In this document: positions 35,692 to 48,500 of the stretch, one piece after another
How the letters are laid out: the number at the start of each line of letters is the position of its first letter
How positions within the stretch are numbered: position 1 is the stretch's first letter
DNA from: Hyparrhenia diplandra
Taxonomy: Eukaryota; Streptophyta; Magnoliopsida; Poales; Poaceae
Direction: 5' to 3'
NCBI GenBank assembly: GCA_015847255.1
Contig: JADLZK010011217.1
Coordinates: 1-64,000, forward strand
DNA: 64,000 nt
The notes under the pieces: generated by a model
Told to the model about the DNA's origin: nothing
Databases searched by the model: none
Seen by the model: only the letters and a program-made list of their open reading frames with translations
Translations under genes and position numbers: made by a program

Positions 35692-38133
35692 TCAGCATAC
35701 ACGTGCTAGTTTTTAATTACTAGTCAAGAAAACTTTATGCCTTTTGTCGGTGTTCTAGACGGACAAATATTAGTTTTGTCGGGAATCTTTGCTGGATGGG
35801 GACAGCAATCCTATAGACACAAAATCTATATTGGTTTAGGCCCATAGGATCGAGTAAAATTCTGTGTTGCTGCTTGTGTATTGTATTGACGAGTACATAC
35901 TACACCAATACGGAGTATGGCGTATTGAGTACTTGGTATATTACTACCTCCCTCCCTAAATACTTGTTGTTTGTGTTTCCCAAAAAATAACTAAAATACT
36001 AATAATTATAGTATATACTATGATTAATATCCTTTGGAAAGATCTCTGAATCTAGTTTTTTAACAAACTAGCATCATATCCATACGTTGCTATGAGATAA
36101 CTACATTTTTTATATAACATATGGATCACATGATAAAATAAATGAAGCTACCCTCTAAGCAAAGGCACCTACAACACGTATTGATTCCTATTGATTCCAC
36201 AAGATACGACGACTCCGCGTGTTGTTGGAGCAAAATCAATTTCCCAACTATGGCAATGATTTCTCTGGTTAGCACCCCTTTCCTATAATGCACGTGCAAT
36301 ACCCACATAGCGAAGTGGGCTGGTAGGGGCAATGCCCCCCCCAAGATTTTGAAATAATTTTTTTACTAGTATAAGTCCATAATTTTTATTTATTTTAAGA
36401 TAGAGAATATAATAAAATTCTTATTAAATCATACATAACATGATTAGATAATATTCAAGCACATTAGAAGGACTAAAGAATAGATAACAAATTTACGAAA
36501 TCATATGCCTTATTGTTGAGAACAATGATATTTAATCCAAACACACAAGTTTTATATAAAAATACGCGGATCATAGGTGCACATGTACGCATGATAATCT
36601 TTTGAAAGGGATCAAAGTTAGCTGGATAATATATGTACACACATGTTATTGGATCAAATATGAATAGAAATAGCCAATTATAGTTGGGTGCTCGGTATCC
36701 ACCATGAAAAACAATATGCACCTGCACAAGGTTGACAGGGACCTATTTTTTCTTAAGAATGATCTGCGATCCCACAACATGAGCATATGTAGGCCTGAAC
36801 AAAACGTTAACACTTTTTTGGTGCGACGGCGCTAGATGATCTGTGTGTTTTTATATAAAACTTATGTGTTTGGATTAAATGTCACTTTAATATCATTGTT
36901 TAATTTCATAGTACTATTATTTTATCATGTCATCCATGTGTTTTATATAAAATTTAGTTATCCCGTGAGCCGCAGAATAGGTTCTCCCTAGGGCGGCGCC
37001 ACGAGGATCTACGACTTAGGTCGCACGGACAGGGTGGCGGCATGACCGTGGCATCAAGGCGGTGGCGCGGTGAGGCGTGAGAGAGGAGGAGAAAACGCAC
37101 GGGGATGGCCGAAAGAATGTGTGGTTTTCGGTCAAGTCTTTGTGATCTTTTTAAATCTGTCTCTTCTATTGTGTTCTTTATTTGACAATTGATTAGTAGA
37201 TTTCGTTTGTTGTCCGTGGATTTCCTTACATGCGTGCATGCCGGGATGGTAGGGAAGAGTAATCTGTCTCCTTGAGTGTGTTCTTTATTTGGCAATTGAT
37301 TAGTAGACTTGCCTTGTTGTCCATGGTTTCATTGCATGCGTACATGCCAGGATGGTAGGGAAGAGTGTGGAGGAGGTGGGGATCGCAGGAGGGGAGGCAT
37401 AGTGATCCCAAACCAATATCGCACCAAAAATGTCCTTTGTTCTTTTTATGTTGTAGAGATTTATTTGAAGATACAAATGTGGCATATATTTTCTATAAAT
37501 CGAATCAAACCTACAACACACACCCAAAAAACGACAATTAAAAAGGGACGGAGGGAGTACCCTCCGGACCCTCCACTATTTGTGCCCGGGATAACCGTCT
37601 TTATACAAGATAAGTTACTTAACACAAACATATTATTAGGACTCTAGCTGTCTTCGGTCTTCCTTGAATATGTCGCCATGTCCTGTTTGGAATCTCTGAT
37701 ATAGAGTCGGTAGGCGGAAATCTTGTAATCTCCCACAGTTTAAGAAGACCAAAGCGTGGACACTCTTTGGTGCGACATTTGTTCAGGGTCACTTTGCCCC
37801 TCCTCCTACGATCCCCCGGGCTCATTGTTTTGAAAGCCGCAATCATTGCCCGACCCATGCAAGCCATCATCACAAAAAGGAAACAAAGGCTTTCTCGAAC
37901 CACGAGCCACACACTCATCGTCTCGTGAAACGACAGGGAGAGCTCATCTGCTGAGAAACGTGGGGTTCTTTTTGTAAACAACATAGAGTCGGGAAGTATA
38001 AACGCGCTACACAAAAACAAAAAACAGGAGGAGTAGACTGCACCCCGCGTTTTAATTAAGAGGATGAAGGGCTCGAAACCGGGTCTCTGGACTAACAAAC
38101 GCGTTGTACATGCCCTAAAAACTAGAGATTAAG
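35692..38133. other. Intergenic region after AKR copy 2
   Basis: No gene was recognised. Fragments of Stowaway ends occur near 35948 and 37548-37559. A direct repeat lies at about 37175-37250 and 37285-37355 (GACAATTGATTAGTAGA.. and GTACATGCCAGGATGGTAGG). Most reading frames are short and unlike proteins. Confidence 0.35.
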
Positions 38134-38643
38134 TGTCGCAGTCGGGAAAAACTCCGGCGACTGTGAGGGCAGTGGTGGGCAATGATCGGCGGTGAACGGC
38201 GGCGCTAGGGCACGGCGGCGCGCGCAAAGCTAAGGCAGCGGCGCGCGTGTAGATGGCGGTGGCGGCGCGAGAGTGAGAGAGCTAACACTTGAAGGCTTGA
38301 GAGCTGAGGGTTTCCCCTTTATTATTTCTTTCTTAATTCCAAATGATTATAGATCCCTCTTATTTATAGTTTAGAGAATACTTGCATGCTAATCAATCTC
38401 TAAAGCTTTCCTTATAGATTGAAATATCTTTTACAATGCAATCTTAAATTTTTTTCCTAATTTATCTCAATCTATTTTTTTCTAAATATTTATTCCAAGC
38501 AATCTCTAATTTATTTCCTATTAATTATTTTATTTTCTAAATTATGACGACGATAGTGGCGTCAAGGGCGGTGGCGGTCGCGGCGGCCAAAGGCACGCGC
38601 GTGCCCCTCCTAGGCCGTGCGGGTGGCCTGTTGGGCTATGACA
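38134..38643 (-). repeat. LTR (3' LTR in element orientation)
   Basis: 510 bases, bounded TGTCG and TGACA. It matches 40016-40484 with substitutions and indels, which indicates an insertion of some age. Confidence 0.85.
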
Positions 38644-40015
38644 TCTCCTCCTTTTTCCAGGCAGCGTGTCCTCACATTGGGTCATTGCCTGGGTGCTGAT
38701 GTTGGATGGAGAAGTTGAACCTTGAGATGATGGAGATGGTTACCTAATGTCGATGGTCATCTGTCATAGTTTGTGGCGCTATTGCTGCAATTGCTATGGA
38801 AGGATTGTTCATGGTAGGTAAGGGTGTCGCAACTCAATCTGCAAATATCTGGGTCATGATCTCCGTAGTCATGGAGGGTTGTGGCTCTTCCAGCTTGCTT
38901 CGCAGATTAGTTTGACCGGTGGAGGGTGGTGCTATCAGGTTGATGATCACGGTGCCGATGTTGTCCATGTGAGTACTGTAGCTGCCGTTGTTGTTCTCTG
39001 CTCTTTCTGCGGCATGCATTAAATTGTTGCTTGCATATGTCCCAGTGTTCGCTGGACGATGACGCATGGTTGTTCCACCACTTGCTGTTTGTGATGATCC
39101 AAGGCGAAGGCGATGGAGCTGGACTGGCTGCCTTTTTGTGTGCGTCTCACCTCTCTGTGAAATCAGCCCGATTAGGCTTGGGCTGCAGGGGTGCTCCATA
39201 TCCGGTGCTATTCCGGACGCTGATGGCCGAGAGTTGTGCCCTGGGTATCCTGCTTTTGCGCGTGTCCCACCTCTTATCGGTGTCGGCGTGGCTGGTTCTT
39301 GTTGTGACGTGGTTGTGTGCACGTGCCAATTTCTCCTCGAGGGCTGGCTGTTGTATGCGTCGGTCGGCGCTTCCCATGTTGGCGTTCGCCGTGCTGTGAG
39401 CGGCGATGGCGACGCTGTTGTGGCGTCGAGGATGATGGCGCTGGCATTCCTGGTGTTCCCAAAGTGTCGAGATGATGTTGTTGGTGACTTGAGAACTTAT
39501 ACGTGGCATTGCTATAGCCGCAAGATATTGGCCCAGTTAGGTAGGCTTTTCATCAAGCAGCTGGTGGACATCCGTTATGGTCTCCCCGATACGATCTGAG
39601 TCGCGACAGCGGAGCGTCATTGGGATAGAAGTGCATGTTTCTTGTGGTGTCGATGATCGCGGAGGGGGTGACGTTGGTGGCGCTTTGTGGGAGCGCTGTT
39701 GTTGTCGCCGCGACGGCTCCCCGGGGGGGCGTCGACATTGGTGGCCGCGTTAACAACAGGGGAGGAGGTTGTCGAGCTCGCCTGTGGCCTTCATGCTGGC
39801 AAGGTCGCCCGTGAGGATGGTGCTATGCTGGGCCGGGAGGATGTAGCCGTAATTTGCCATGATGGAGTCCGAGATCGCAGCCTTATTGGAGCTACTCGAA
39901 TCCCAGCTCGCGGATGACCTCCATGATCATCTCCGGGTAGGATAGGAGCAATGTGGACATCGGATCTTGACGGCGTGGTGAGGGCCGAGGAATCGTTTGG
40001 TCTTCGAGTACCACG

Positions 40016-40484
40016 TGTCACCACAAACGGACTCTGGCGACTATGAGGTCTGCAGTGGGCGGCGATCGGCGGCGAACGACGGTGCTAGGGCGGCGGTGTG
40101 CACGAGCTGGGGCAGCAGCGACGCGTGTAGATGGCGGCGATAACGCGAGAGTGAGAGAGCTGACGCTTGAAGGCTTGAGAGTTGAGGGTTTCTCTTTTAT
40201 TATTTCTTTCTTAATTCTAAATGATTACAAATCCCTTGTATTTATAGTTTAGGAAAGACTTGCATGCTAAGCAACCTTTTACAAAGCAATCTTGAATTAT
40301 TTTCTCAATTTATCTCAATTTGTTTCTTTCTTAAATATTTATTCCAAACAATCTCTATTTTATTTCTTATTAATTATTTTATTTCCAAAATCATGATGGC
40401 GATAGCGGCGACGACGGCAAGTGTGTGCGTGCCCTCCTGGGCCGTGCGGGTGGCCTGTTGGGCCACGTCCCATGAGCTGTGACA
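40016..40484 (-). repeat. LTR (5' LTR in element orientation)
   Basis: 469 bases. It contains the minus-strand TATA box and a pyrimidine-rich leader region. Its last two bases became part of the target site of the hAT element that follows. Confidence 0.85.
40239..40246 (-). promoter_or_regulatory. TATA box of the LTR
   Basis: TATAAATA on the minus strand, preceded by ACTAAAC, supports minus-strand transcription of the retroelement. Confidence 0.6.
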
Positions 40485-40490
40485 TTAAGG

Positions 40491-40674
40491 TATAGTTTTA
40501 AATAGCTGGCTATAGCTATCAATATAGCCGGCTATAACTTTTAAGAAAGGCTCCCGATATGGCATTTAGCCAGTTATAGCTGGCTATAGGCCGCTAGATG
40601 CCGGCTATAGCACGCTATAGCTTGTAACGGCAGCCCCTGCCGCTAAATTGCATAGCCGGGCATTTAAAACTAGG
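40491..40674. mobile_element. Short hAT-type MITE at LTR edge
   Basis: The ends TATAGTTTTAAAT and the complement of CCTAGTTTTAAAT form 13-base imperfect inverted repeats. The 8-base duplication CATTAAGG flanks them (40483-40490 and 40675-40682). The interior is rich in GGCTATAGC palindromic words. Confidence 0.75.
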
Positions 40675-40919
40675 CATTAAGGTGATTTATATGTATTTTC
40701 GAGTGTGTGGATCTAAACGCGAGAATCTGGCATAATTTAAGAGGATCACTGCTGACTTCAAAATGAAAATATTTAGTAGTTAATGAGCGGACAGCCAAAA
40801 AATCCGGCTCCTCAAGCGCGTTCTCTTGTTTGTACAGCGCGCCCTTAATTGTCCCGATCGACTGGACTGGAAAAGTATCGTACTTCTCTAGATATGGAAG
40901 GGATTGGTATCGTATATCC

Positions 40920-40927
40920 TATTTAAA
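40920..40927 (+). promoter_or_regulatory. Candidate TATA box of kiwellin-like gene
   Basis: TATTTAAA lies 81 bases before the start codon at 41008. Confidence 0.45.
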
Positions 40928-41007
40928 CCGCTCAATGAAGCAAGCTAAGCGCACGGATAGCCACTTAAATCTATTAAGCCAGCCAAAAGCAAGGACACAC
41001 GGAAATA

Positions 41008-41415
41008 ATGGCGAGCACCAAGCTTGCATTCCTGGCCGTCGCCGTCCTGCTTCTGCAGGCGTCGTGGTGCGCCCTGTCACAGCAGGGCGGCACGGCCGCG
41101 GTGATGGCGCTGACCAGCTTCGAGGCAGACCAGGATGATGGCGGCCCCGCGGCGTGCGATGGCAGATACCACGACAACGGAGACCCGCTCGCGGCATTGT
41201 CCACGGTGTGGTTAGCGGGCGGGAGCCGGTGCCTGAAGAAGATCTTGATCACGAGCTCGCAGAACGCGAACAGCATAGTGGCATTTGTCGTGGATGAGTG
41301 CGACGCCCAGAGCGGCTGCAAGGACAATGTCGTCGCCACGTCCAAGGGCATCTGGACCGCGCTCGGGCTCGACACCGACGCCGGCGAGGTTCCCATCACC
41401 TGGGTCGACGCGTAA
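41008..41415 (+). CDS. Kiwellin / ripening-related secreted protein
   Basis: A single-exon gene of 135 residues. A strong N-terminal signal peptide (residues about 4-24, FLAVAVLLLQASWCALS) is followed by a compact domain. Conserved family words are MALTSFEADQDDGGPAACDG, RYHDNGDPLAALSTVW, GGSRCLKKILITSS, VVDECDAQSGC and VWSALGLD-like IWTALGLDTDAGEVPITW. These are hallmarks of the double-psi beta-barrel kiwellin/ripening-related family, small apoplastic proteins; some members inhibit secreted pathogen enzymes. The loop after DECDAQSGC is shorter than usual and the mature part has only four cysteines, fewer than typical kiwellins, so some disulfides are missing. The start codon is the first ATG after the TATA box and the frame is uninterrupted. 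Confidence 0.88.
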   Translation: MASTKLAFLAVAVLLLQASWCALSQQGGTAAVMALTSFEADQDDGGPAACDGRYHDNGDPLAALSTVWLAGGSRCLKKILITSSQNANSIVAFVVDECDAQSGCKDNVVATSKGIWTALGLDTDAGEVPITWVDA

Positions 41416-42826
41416 TAATCGAATGCATGGCCGTCCTAGGCCGGTAAAGCCGGGCAAGGATCTGTGTTCCACGCCGGCTCGAATTTGCTACTATGTCTGC
41501 GTGTGTGTTTGTCTTGTATTAGTGTGTTACGCACCTTGCCGTGCGGACAACTCAAGTTGTGATCAACTGTTCTGTTGACCTGATGGACGGGGGCAGAATA
41601 TGCTTGTTCTCGTTCATGTGTTTTGGTAGCCACTCTCGAGGCACCTAGAGTGGCAGAATATACTCCCATTCAGCTCATCAGCTGTACAGTATTTGCAGCG
41701 GTACTTGCAACTTCATTGTTGTCAGTAGGGTTGTGATTAAACTTTACAAGCCTGCTCGAGCGAAAGCGAAACTGTCCGCCAAACGTCGTGTATCGCACGG
41801 ACTTGGCCGGTTTGCCAGGTGAGCGCGTTCACGGCGCCGAAGTCGTTGTCTCGTCGCCAGCCTCGCTGCTGCCCTGCTCGCTCTGCTGTTGTAACCTGCC
41901 TCTGCACGCTGTATCGCCCAGCAGCATGCCTTGCCGCTCGCTTCGCCCCTACCTCTGGTCTTGTGCTCCGGTCGTCGCAACGCCACCGGTCGGTGGGAAC
42001 GCTGCCGCGGCCGAGAAATTGGCTATTATAGGACTCTAAACATTGAGTTTCTCTATAACAGGATTCCTAACATTTGTTTCTCCAAGATAGGACTCGAAAC
42101 GTTAGTCATAAGCTATAATAACATTTTCATTCATTTAACCATTTTTCTCATCTCCCAAATACATGTATTTTCTGATAATGACCGTATTTACCCTTCTGTA
42201 CTAAAGGCGAGACCAATCGTTTGAGGATAAAAAAAGACCGATCGTTTGCTTCTCCTTGAATCGTACTCGCTTCACGCATGGCTCCTGTTCTTCCACCCGA
42301 CTCCGCTACTCTTCCACGCCGCGCTGCCTGCCGATGATCCAGCGCAGCTCACCTCCGTGGACGCAGGGCTTGCCTCACCGGGCGCCCTAGGGCTGGCCAC
42401 GGTGGGCACTGAACGGCCGGCCGGCCGGCCGGCCAGCCATGGCCAAGGCCAGCCTGCCAAAGGCAGCTGCGGCCAGCCAGCAAAGGCCAAGGCAGCTGCA
42501 GCGATATTTTTTTCTTTCCGAAACGAAGATAATATAGTCCTCCTTGGGGAGGGCAGCCAGGGCGACGGCCGGGGCCCATGAGGGTAAGGGGCCCAAAATC
42601 ATATGGATAATAATTAGTATATATATGTTTTTCTATTAGGTAATATAGTCCTTTGAAGACCCAACAAATTGGCATCAGGCCATAGTATAGGTACCTCTTC
42701 CTGCAGCGGAGTGAGGACCAGCGATGTTATTTCGTTTTCCGTTGGCGCCGCCAGGCCCGCCACTTTCTATTCTCATGCAACACCCGATTAGTATTTCAAT
42801 TTCCAGTTCTTAATTAACCTGGATCG
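41416..42826. other. Intergenic region after kiwellin-like gene
   Basis: No gene was recognised. The first 200 bases are probably the 3' untranslated region. A perfect GGCC repeat (five to six units) lies at 42417-42437, next to alternating GGCCAAGGC words. Confidence 0.35.
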
Positions 42827-44180
42827 GAGTTTACGAAGGCCCTCACGACGTCTCCACGCGGGCGTCACGGGCGGCGACCCAATCCCTAACTCCGCCGCCA
42901 CCTTCCCCGTCCCCCGCCGCGCCGCCGCCGGAGCAGCCGCCCGGCATGGCCGCTGGCTGGCTGCCGGAGGGCGGCGGCGGGCGCTCCCTCCCTGGTGGTG
43001 GCAGGGGTTGGGCAGCCTCGGACTCGAAGAAGCGGTGTGGAACGCGGCGGGGGCGCGATCCAGCGGCGACTACGGCTCCCCGCCACTGCGGGGGTTGGGC
43101 CTGGGCGCGCTGGACGTCACCCTCGGCGGCAGCGCGGCTCGAGCCGGGGTGCCCTTGGGTGGGTCTCGGCGGCGGCTCCGGCCTTCGCCAAGACCGGATC
43201 CGGTCACCCCACGACCGGATCGGCACCCGCCAGCAGCTCGCGGCCTCACTTTCTTCTTCCCGGCTCTGCGTCCGCGGCGGTGGTCGATGCGCCCCGGGCG
43301 CGGGCGGTGGCGGTCACCCCCTTTCCCCATTGGGGCGTCGGGCTCTTTGGAGACGATGCGGACGATGCGGCGGTGGCAATGGAGCGCGAGGATTTGGGCG
43401 GATGGCGAATTCTACCCCATGGTGGCGCGATCGACCGCCCATATCCGGGCGCCGGGAGAACCCGGTCGCGGGCCGATCCGGTGATCCCGGGGCGATGGGC
43501 GTCGCGAAGACGTCGACCATGGCGGCGGTGTTCTCGGACGGCGGCGACGGTGAAGCAATTGGGTGGGCGTATCGGGGATGAACCCGGTGGCCGGCCATGG
43601 TGGCTTCCACAGCGTTCGTTAAGGTGGAGGAGTCATGGAAGGGACGGCGAGGATGGCAGCGGACGTCGGCATTTGTTTTCGAATGACCAGTATTTCGGGC
43701 GATGGTGCACGCCGCCGGCGGATGGCGATCGGCGTGGCCCTAGGGGACATGGCATTGGCCGCTCACTACTTCGACGGTGGTGATGCCCGAGGGCGCCACT
43801 TTCCTCGCTGGAGGTGCCGTCTTTTTTTCAAGTGGATCTCTACGGTGAAAACCTACACCCAGTTTGGTGGGGCGGCGATGGCGTCTTTGGATGACATTTT
43901 CTCGTTGGAGACGCCGTCGGTGGAAGATCCCTTGGATGTCAGCTAGCGCCGGCATCAAGGTGGTGGCTCATCGCACACGTTTTTGGGGCCTTATGCTGAT
44001 GCCAGGTTACATGATCCGGAGTCTCCATTGGTGGATGTGTTTTAGTTGTTTTTTTTGTGCACCAGTGTTTTCGGGTGACTTTTGTCTTACCTATAACATT
44101 GTTTTTCATTTGTAATCTTGTTGGCCTGATGCATGCTCGGATGATTGAAACCGGAAATACAATTTCCATTATTAAAAAAA
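42827..44180 (+). mobile_element. Poly(A)-tailed non-LTR retroinsertion
   Basis: The 1354-base block ends in an A-run and is flanked by a 15-base duplication with one mismatch (AATTAACCTGGATCG at 42812-42826 and AATTAACTTGGATCG at 44181-44195). The 5' two thirds are very GC-rich with long chance reading frames. The 3' part is AT-richer and resembles LINE 3' sequence. No reverse transcriptase is present. An internally deleted LINE or a non-autonomous relative fits best; a retrocopied transcript is the alternative. Confidence 0.7.
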
Positions 44181-44195
44181 AATTAACTTGGATCG

Positions 44196-45529
44196 CTAGA
44201 AAGTATCGCTAGGGACATCACAATATTGAAGCTTATTTTTTATTATTTGTTTAATTGTTTTGTGTATGCACTTTGCTTGTATAGAGGTAGAGTTATCTTT
44301 TTTGGACATGTTTCATTAAAAATAGCTTGACTACGTTTAACATTGAGAATGATCTTTTAGACGACATTAATCATGATATTGTTTTCGAAGATTTGCAGCA
44401 AGAAATACCCGAAGACGGGTGTTTTTACATGACACTAAAGCATTATATTTTGTGTTTTAGGTAATCATAATAGTTATTGTTCTTTTCAATTTTTGTTATG
44501 CTATCGTTATCTTTTATGAACTAAATATATGCTACAAATTAAAATTTATTTTCCATACTATATATTAATCTTTTCATTGAAAAAAAAATAGTTTAACGGG
44601 GCCTTATAGGTTAGCTTGCCCTAGGGCCCTTGAATTTATAGAGCCGGCACTGATCAAAAAGTACATATAGCAATAACTTCATGTTCATTGCCTGTTGAAT
44701 ATCGTGGTCTAAAATATCATTAACACCTGCATATTGCAGGATAGACAAGCCCTCTAGCTTCTACTAGGTGTACCACTATATCCCTGTATTTGCCCATTCA
44801 CTTTGTGTCTTGCAAGTATGATAGCCATGTCCACGACTATGTTAAATAAATATCCTATTTTAACGCACATATAGATCCATACAATCTAATCTATGATACA
44901 ATTGTCTATTGGACAGCCACGAGCCCGTGCACAGCATGGCATCCTCCCGCACACGGACCCTGGCCGTGATCCAGCATTGCGCAGTTGAAGCACACAAATG
45001 AAGATGGCAAAGGGAGGAGCTGCTCAACAGGCATGAAGAATCCAGGGTTTGAATCGCCCTCTTCTTCAATCCTGGAAAAAAAGAGGGGATGAGGATTTTT
45101 ATGGGACATCTGGCAGATCTGCTTTCTTCAGCAAAGCCGTTAAGTTAATAAAAAAAAACACCCATTCTTGAGTTCATTAGCGAAGAGCTTGTGGGAGCGA
45201 GCATCCATCTCTACTTGAGCACTTGTGCCTTGTCTGATGCTTATATATAATGCAAATGAAAATGTTCTACACTAACTAAAAAAACTTCAATTGTCTCTGT
45301 TTTTGTACCATTTTCGCATTGGTGGCTTGCAAGCGTGTGAGATTGTTTCGATCCCACTCCCAATTTTACTAGCCACATAGGCATAGCTCCGCCAGCTCTG
45401 CTCAGAAAATAGATGGACTTTTGTAAAGCGATCTAGCGTACTCTAGAAACTCTAGTTTTCTTTATAGCTGCTCCACAATAAATAAAGTTGGTGGTGTAGT
45501 TCCAAACAGACGCCATATGTCCTCTTGTT
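44196..45529. other. Intergenic, AT-rich
   Basis: No gene or clear mobile element was recognised. Confidence 0.3.
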
Positions 45530-48500
45530 CTAGTTTTTTTTAGAGAAAGCATAACAAATTCGTTTACAGTTCAAGCTATCGTGCTAACGCACTCACATCC
45601 GAAAACGACAGACGAGCATCACAGATTAGTCTATTACAACCCAGAAAACTTTATCTAATTAACTTGATAGACTCGTAGTGGCTAAATCCAAGTGTCGTGC
45701 ATCCGATAGATCCGATCCTGATAATGAGCTGGTTATCTCCGGCATCCACGTCAGTTGCGGCAGTAAGCTTGCTTTGGCCTCCAATCTACCAGTGAAATCT
45801 AGCTTCCAACTCTGTTACAGCTCCAACTTGAAAAGTGGCAGCCATCTCCTGATCATCCCCACTACCCGCGACATCAGCTTTCTCATACCTGTCCAAACCA
45901 GGCCCTGAAAACACATTTCATTTTTTCAATTTCCAAATGGACCATAACACAATAGATGATATAACATTCAGAGTAATGTGGCGCTTATGCGCAATCCACA
46001 AGTGAGCTACAGATTCAAAGTCATCACCAATATTTATGCTAAGCAACTCGTTGGTATTATTCCAGATATATTTAGCAACAAAGCCTTGGAAAAAAGATGC
46101 ATAATCGTTTCACTTTCAGAGCAAAACAGACATTCACAGGTCTTCTTTTGGCCATGTTGTCTCTAGTCAGAAGCCTGTTATTAGAAAGCAGCCACACGAA
46201 AATCTGGACCCTGGGAGGGATAGTTAGCTTCCAGATAGCACTCACAAATCTAGGCATCACACCTCTGTGATTAATCACAGCATACAAGGACTGCACTGAG
46301 TACTTACCAATAGAAGTATAACTCCATAAAATATGATCTTCCTCACTAGTCAATTCAATATGCTCATAATACTACACAGCTCAAGCCAAGCATTCATGAT
46401 TCTTATCGAAACAGTTTTCTAAAGGTAAGCATCAGGTTTTCCCCATCCCACACTTCACTAATGGTTTTTCCCTGTTGCTCATTTATCACATATAAAGGCC
46501 AAAAAACAGTAGCAAGATTAATGTTGCCAAACCACAAATCTTCCCAGAATCTAATTTTCCTACCATTGCCCAACACCCACTTAATACCCATCCTGGCAGC
46601 ATTAATCGCCCAGATCACTCCTTTCCAGAAAGGAGAGGTGTTCACATTAGAGCAGCAGAGTACATTAGTTTTATTGGTTTTGTACTTATAATCTATGATA
46701 TCTTTTCCAAGTAGCATGCATTGTCACCAAGCTGGTATCTGAAAATCCAAGCACCTTGGATAGAGAGGTTTAAACTTCACATATCTAAGACACCAAGGCC
46801 TCCAACATTTTTTTCTGAGAGACTAACTGCCAGTTGGCCAGGTGGTATTTATGATGTCCAGGATTATCATTCCAGAAAAAAGTGGCCCATGTGTGAGTTT
46901 ATCATGTCAATAGCCCACCTGGGGAATTTAATAACAGATAGCAAGTAAATAGGATTACTTGCTAAGCAAGCTTTCAGGAGAGGAAGCCTTCCTGCATAGG
47001 AGAGGAGCCTACCCTTCCATCTAGCTATCCTTTTGATGATTTTGTCACTGTCACGTTGCAAGTCCTGCTTTCTAAGTTTAGCACAATGCAAAAGGGGCCC
47101 CTTGGTATTTAATAGGAAATTCACTTCTTTTGCAATAGAAAATTGTGGCAAACTCATTAGATTCCTCATTTTCTAACCCCAATGGTTAGAAGATAACTTT
47201 TTGTCATAATTGATCTTCATGCCGGACATACTCTCAAAACAGCACAAGCAACCATTTCAAATTGCTTGCTTTGTCAAGGTCAGCTTATAAAAAATAAAAG
47301 TGTATCATCAACATATTGTAGACTTATTATGCCCTCATCTCTAACCTGGGGTACAAAACTAGAGATCATATTCAAACTAGCAGCTTTCATAAGCATTCTG
47401 GTAAAAACATCTCGCTACTAGGTTAAAGAGGATTGGAGACAAGGGGTCACCTTTTTCTCAGCCCTTTGTTAGGTTTAAAATAACTATTGTTTTCATCATT
47501 CATCCTAATACAAAGGGATCCCCCGCCTAACCACCTTAGTAATCCAATTGATCCACTTCTCACCAAAAAACCCTAGATCTGAGCATTTCCCCAAGAAAGC
47601 TCCAACTTACTCTATCATAGGTTTTTTTTCATAGTCAAGCTTTAAGCATGACTCCTTTTTCTTTGCTCTATGGACTTCATGGATAATTTCATGTGCAGCT
47701 ACCACACTCTCAAGGATGTACCTGCCTTTTATGAAGGTCGTCTGATTAGGGGCAATGAGTCTATCAGCTATGCCAACCAGCCTATTATTGAGCATTTTAG
47801 CAAAAAAAAAATTAAAACTACAGCTAAGGAGGCTGATTGGCCTGAACTTCTTATGAATCATGGCATCTGATTATTTTGGGATTAGGGTGATCATCCCATA
47901 ATTCAACCTATCAAAACTAAGTTGCCCAGCACCAAAGCTATTAACTAGCTTCATCAAATCATCCTTAATGACCTCCCATAAGGTCTGATAGAAGAGAAAA
48001 GAAAGTCCATTAGGGCCAGGGGCCCATCAGGATAGGACCCAAAGAAAGCTTCTCTCATCTCTGCTTGAGAAAAAGTCAGCCTCTAGCAACTCATTTTCTA
48101 AAGAAGAAACTTTCTCCTCCTCGTTCCAAAACTCCTCTCCATGCTGAACACCACTACTAGGTTCCTTACCAAAAAAGGGATTTATAAAAATCCACATCAT
48201 GGTTCAACAACTTGTCATTGTCCTCAATCCAACCCTCTTCAGTTTCCAAGCCCACAATTCTCTCTTCTTTCTATGTCTCTAGTTAGCCACAGCTTGAAAA
48301 TAAGTTGTGTTCCTATCACCCTCAGTTATATATCTATCTTTAGATCTCTGCTTGGCTTTAATTTCCTCCAACTTCCAAATTGCTTCTAACTGAGAAGTAA
48401 TTCATTCTCTCTTTTTCAACTGCACTAAGGGCTCTCTCTTCTTGAAGAATATCATAGCTATCAAACTCCACAAGGAGCTGCTGTTTTTCTTTCCTAAGAC

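Larger units (their letters stand above)
38134..40484 (-). mobile_element. Small LTR retrotransposon, non-autonomous, minus strand
   Basis: Two similar LTRs (38134-38643 and 40016-40484) have TG...CA ends and flank about 1.37 kb. A 5-base duplication TTAAG sits at 38129-38133 and 40485-40489. Orientation is minus: a purine tract (complement of TCTCCTCCTTTTTCC at 38644-38658) abuts the left LTR. The LTR promoter TATAAATA reads on the minus strand. The candidate primer site TGGTACTCGAAGACC lies just inside the right LTR. The interior has a minus-strand open frame (38834-39322, 162 codons) with no recognised gag or pol domain, so the element would depend on another for movement. Confidence 0.85.

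Noticed and set aside
38129..40489. Tandem duplication of a genic segment
   Set aside because: TG...CA ends, a 5-base target duplication, a purine tract and an LTR promoter identify the two copies as LTRs.
42946..43783. Frames of 211 and 262 codons on the plus strand
   Set aside because: They fall in the GC-rich body of a poly(A)-tailed retroinsertion. Codon content is arginine/glycine-rich in every frame, so coding is not supported.
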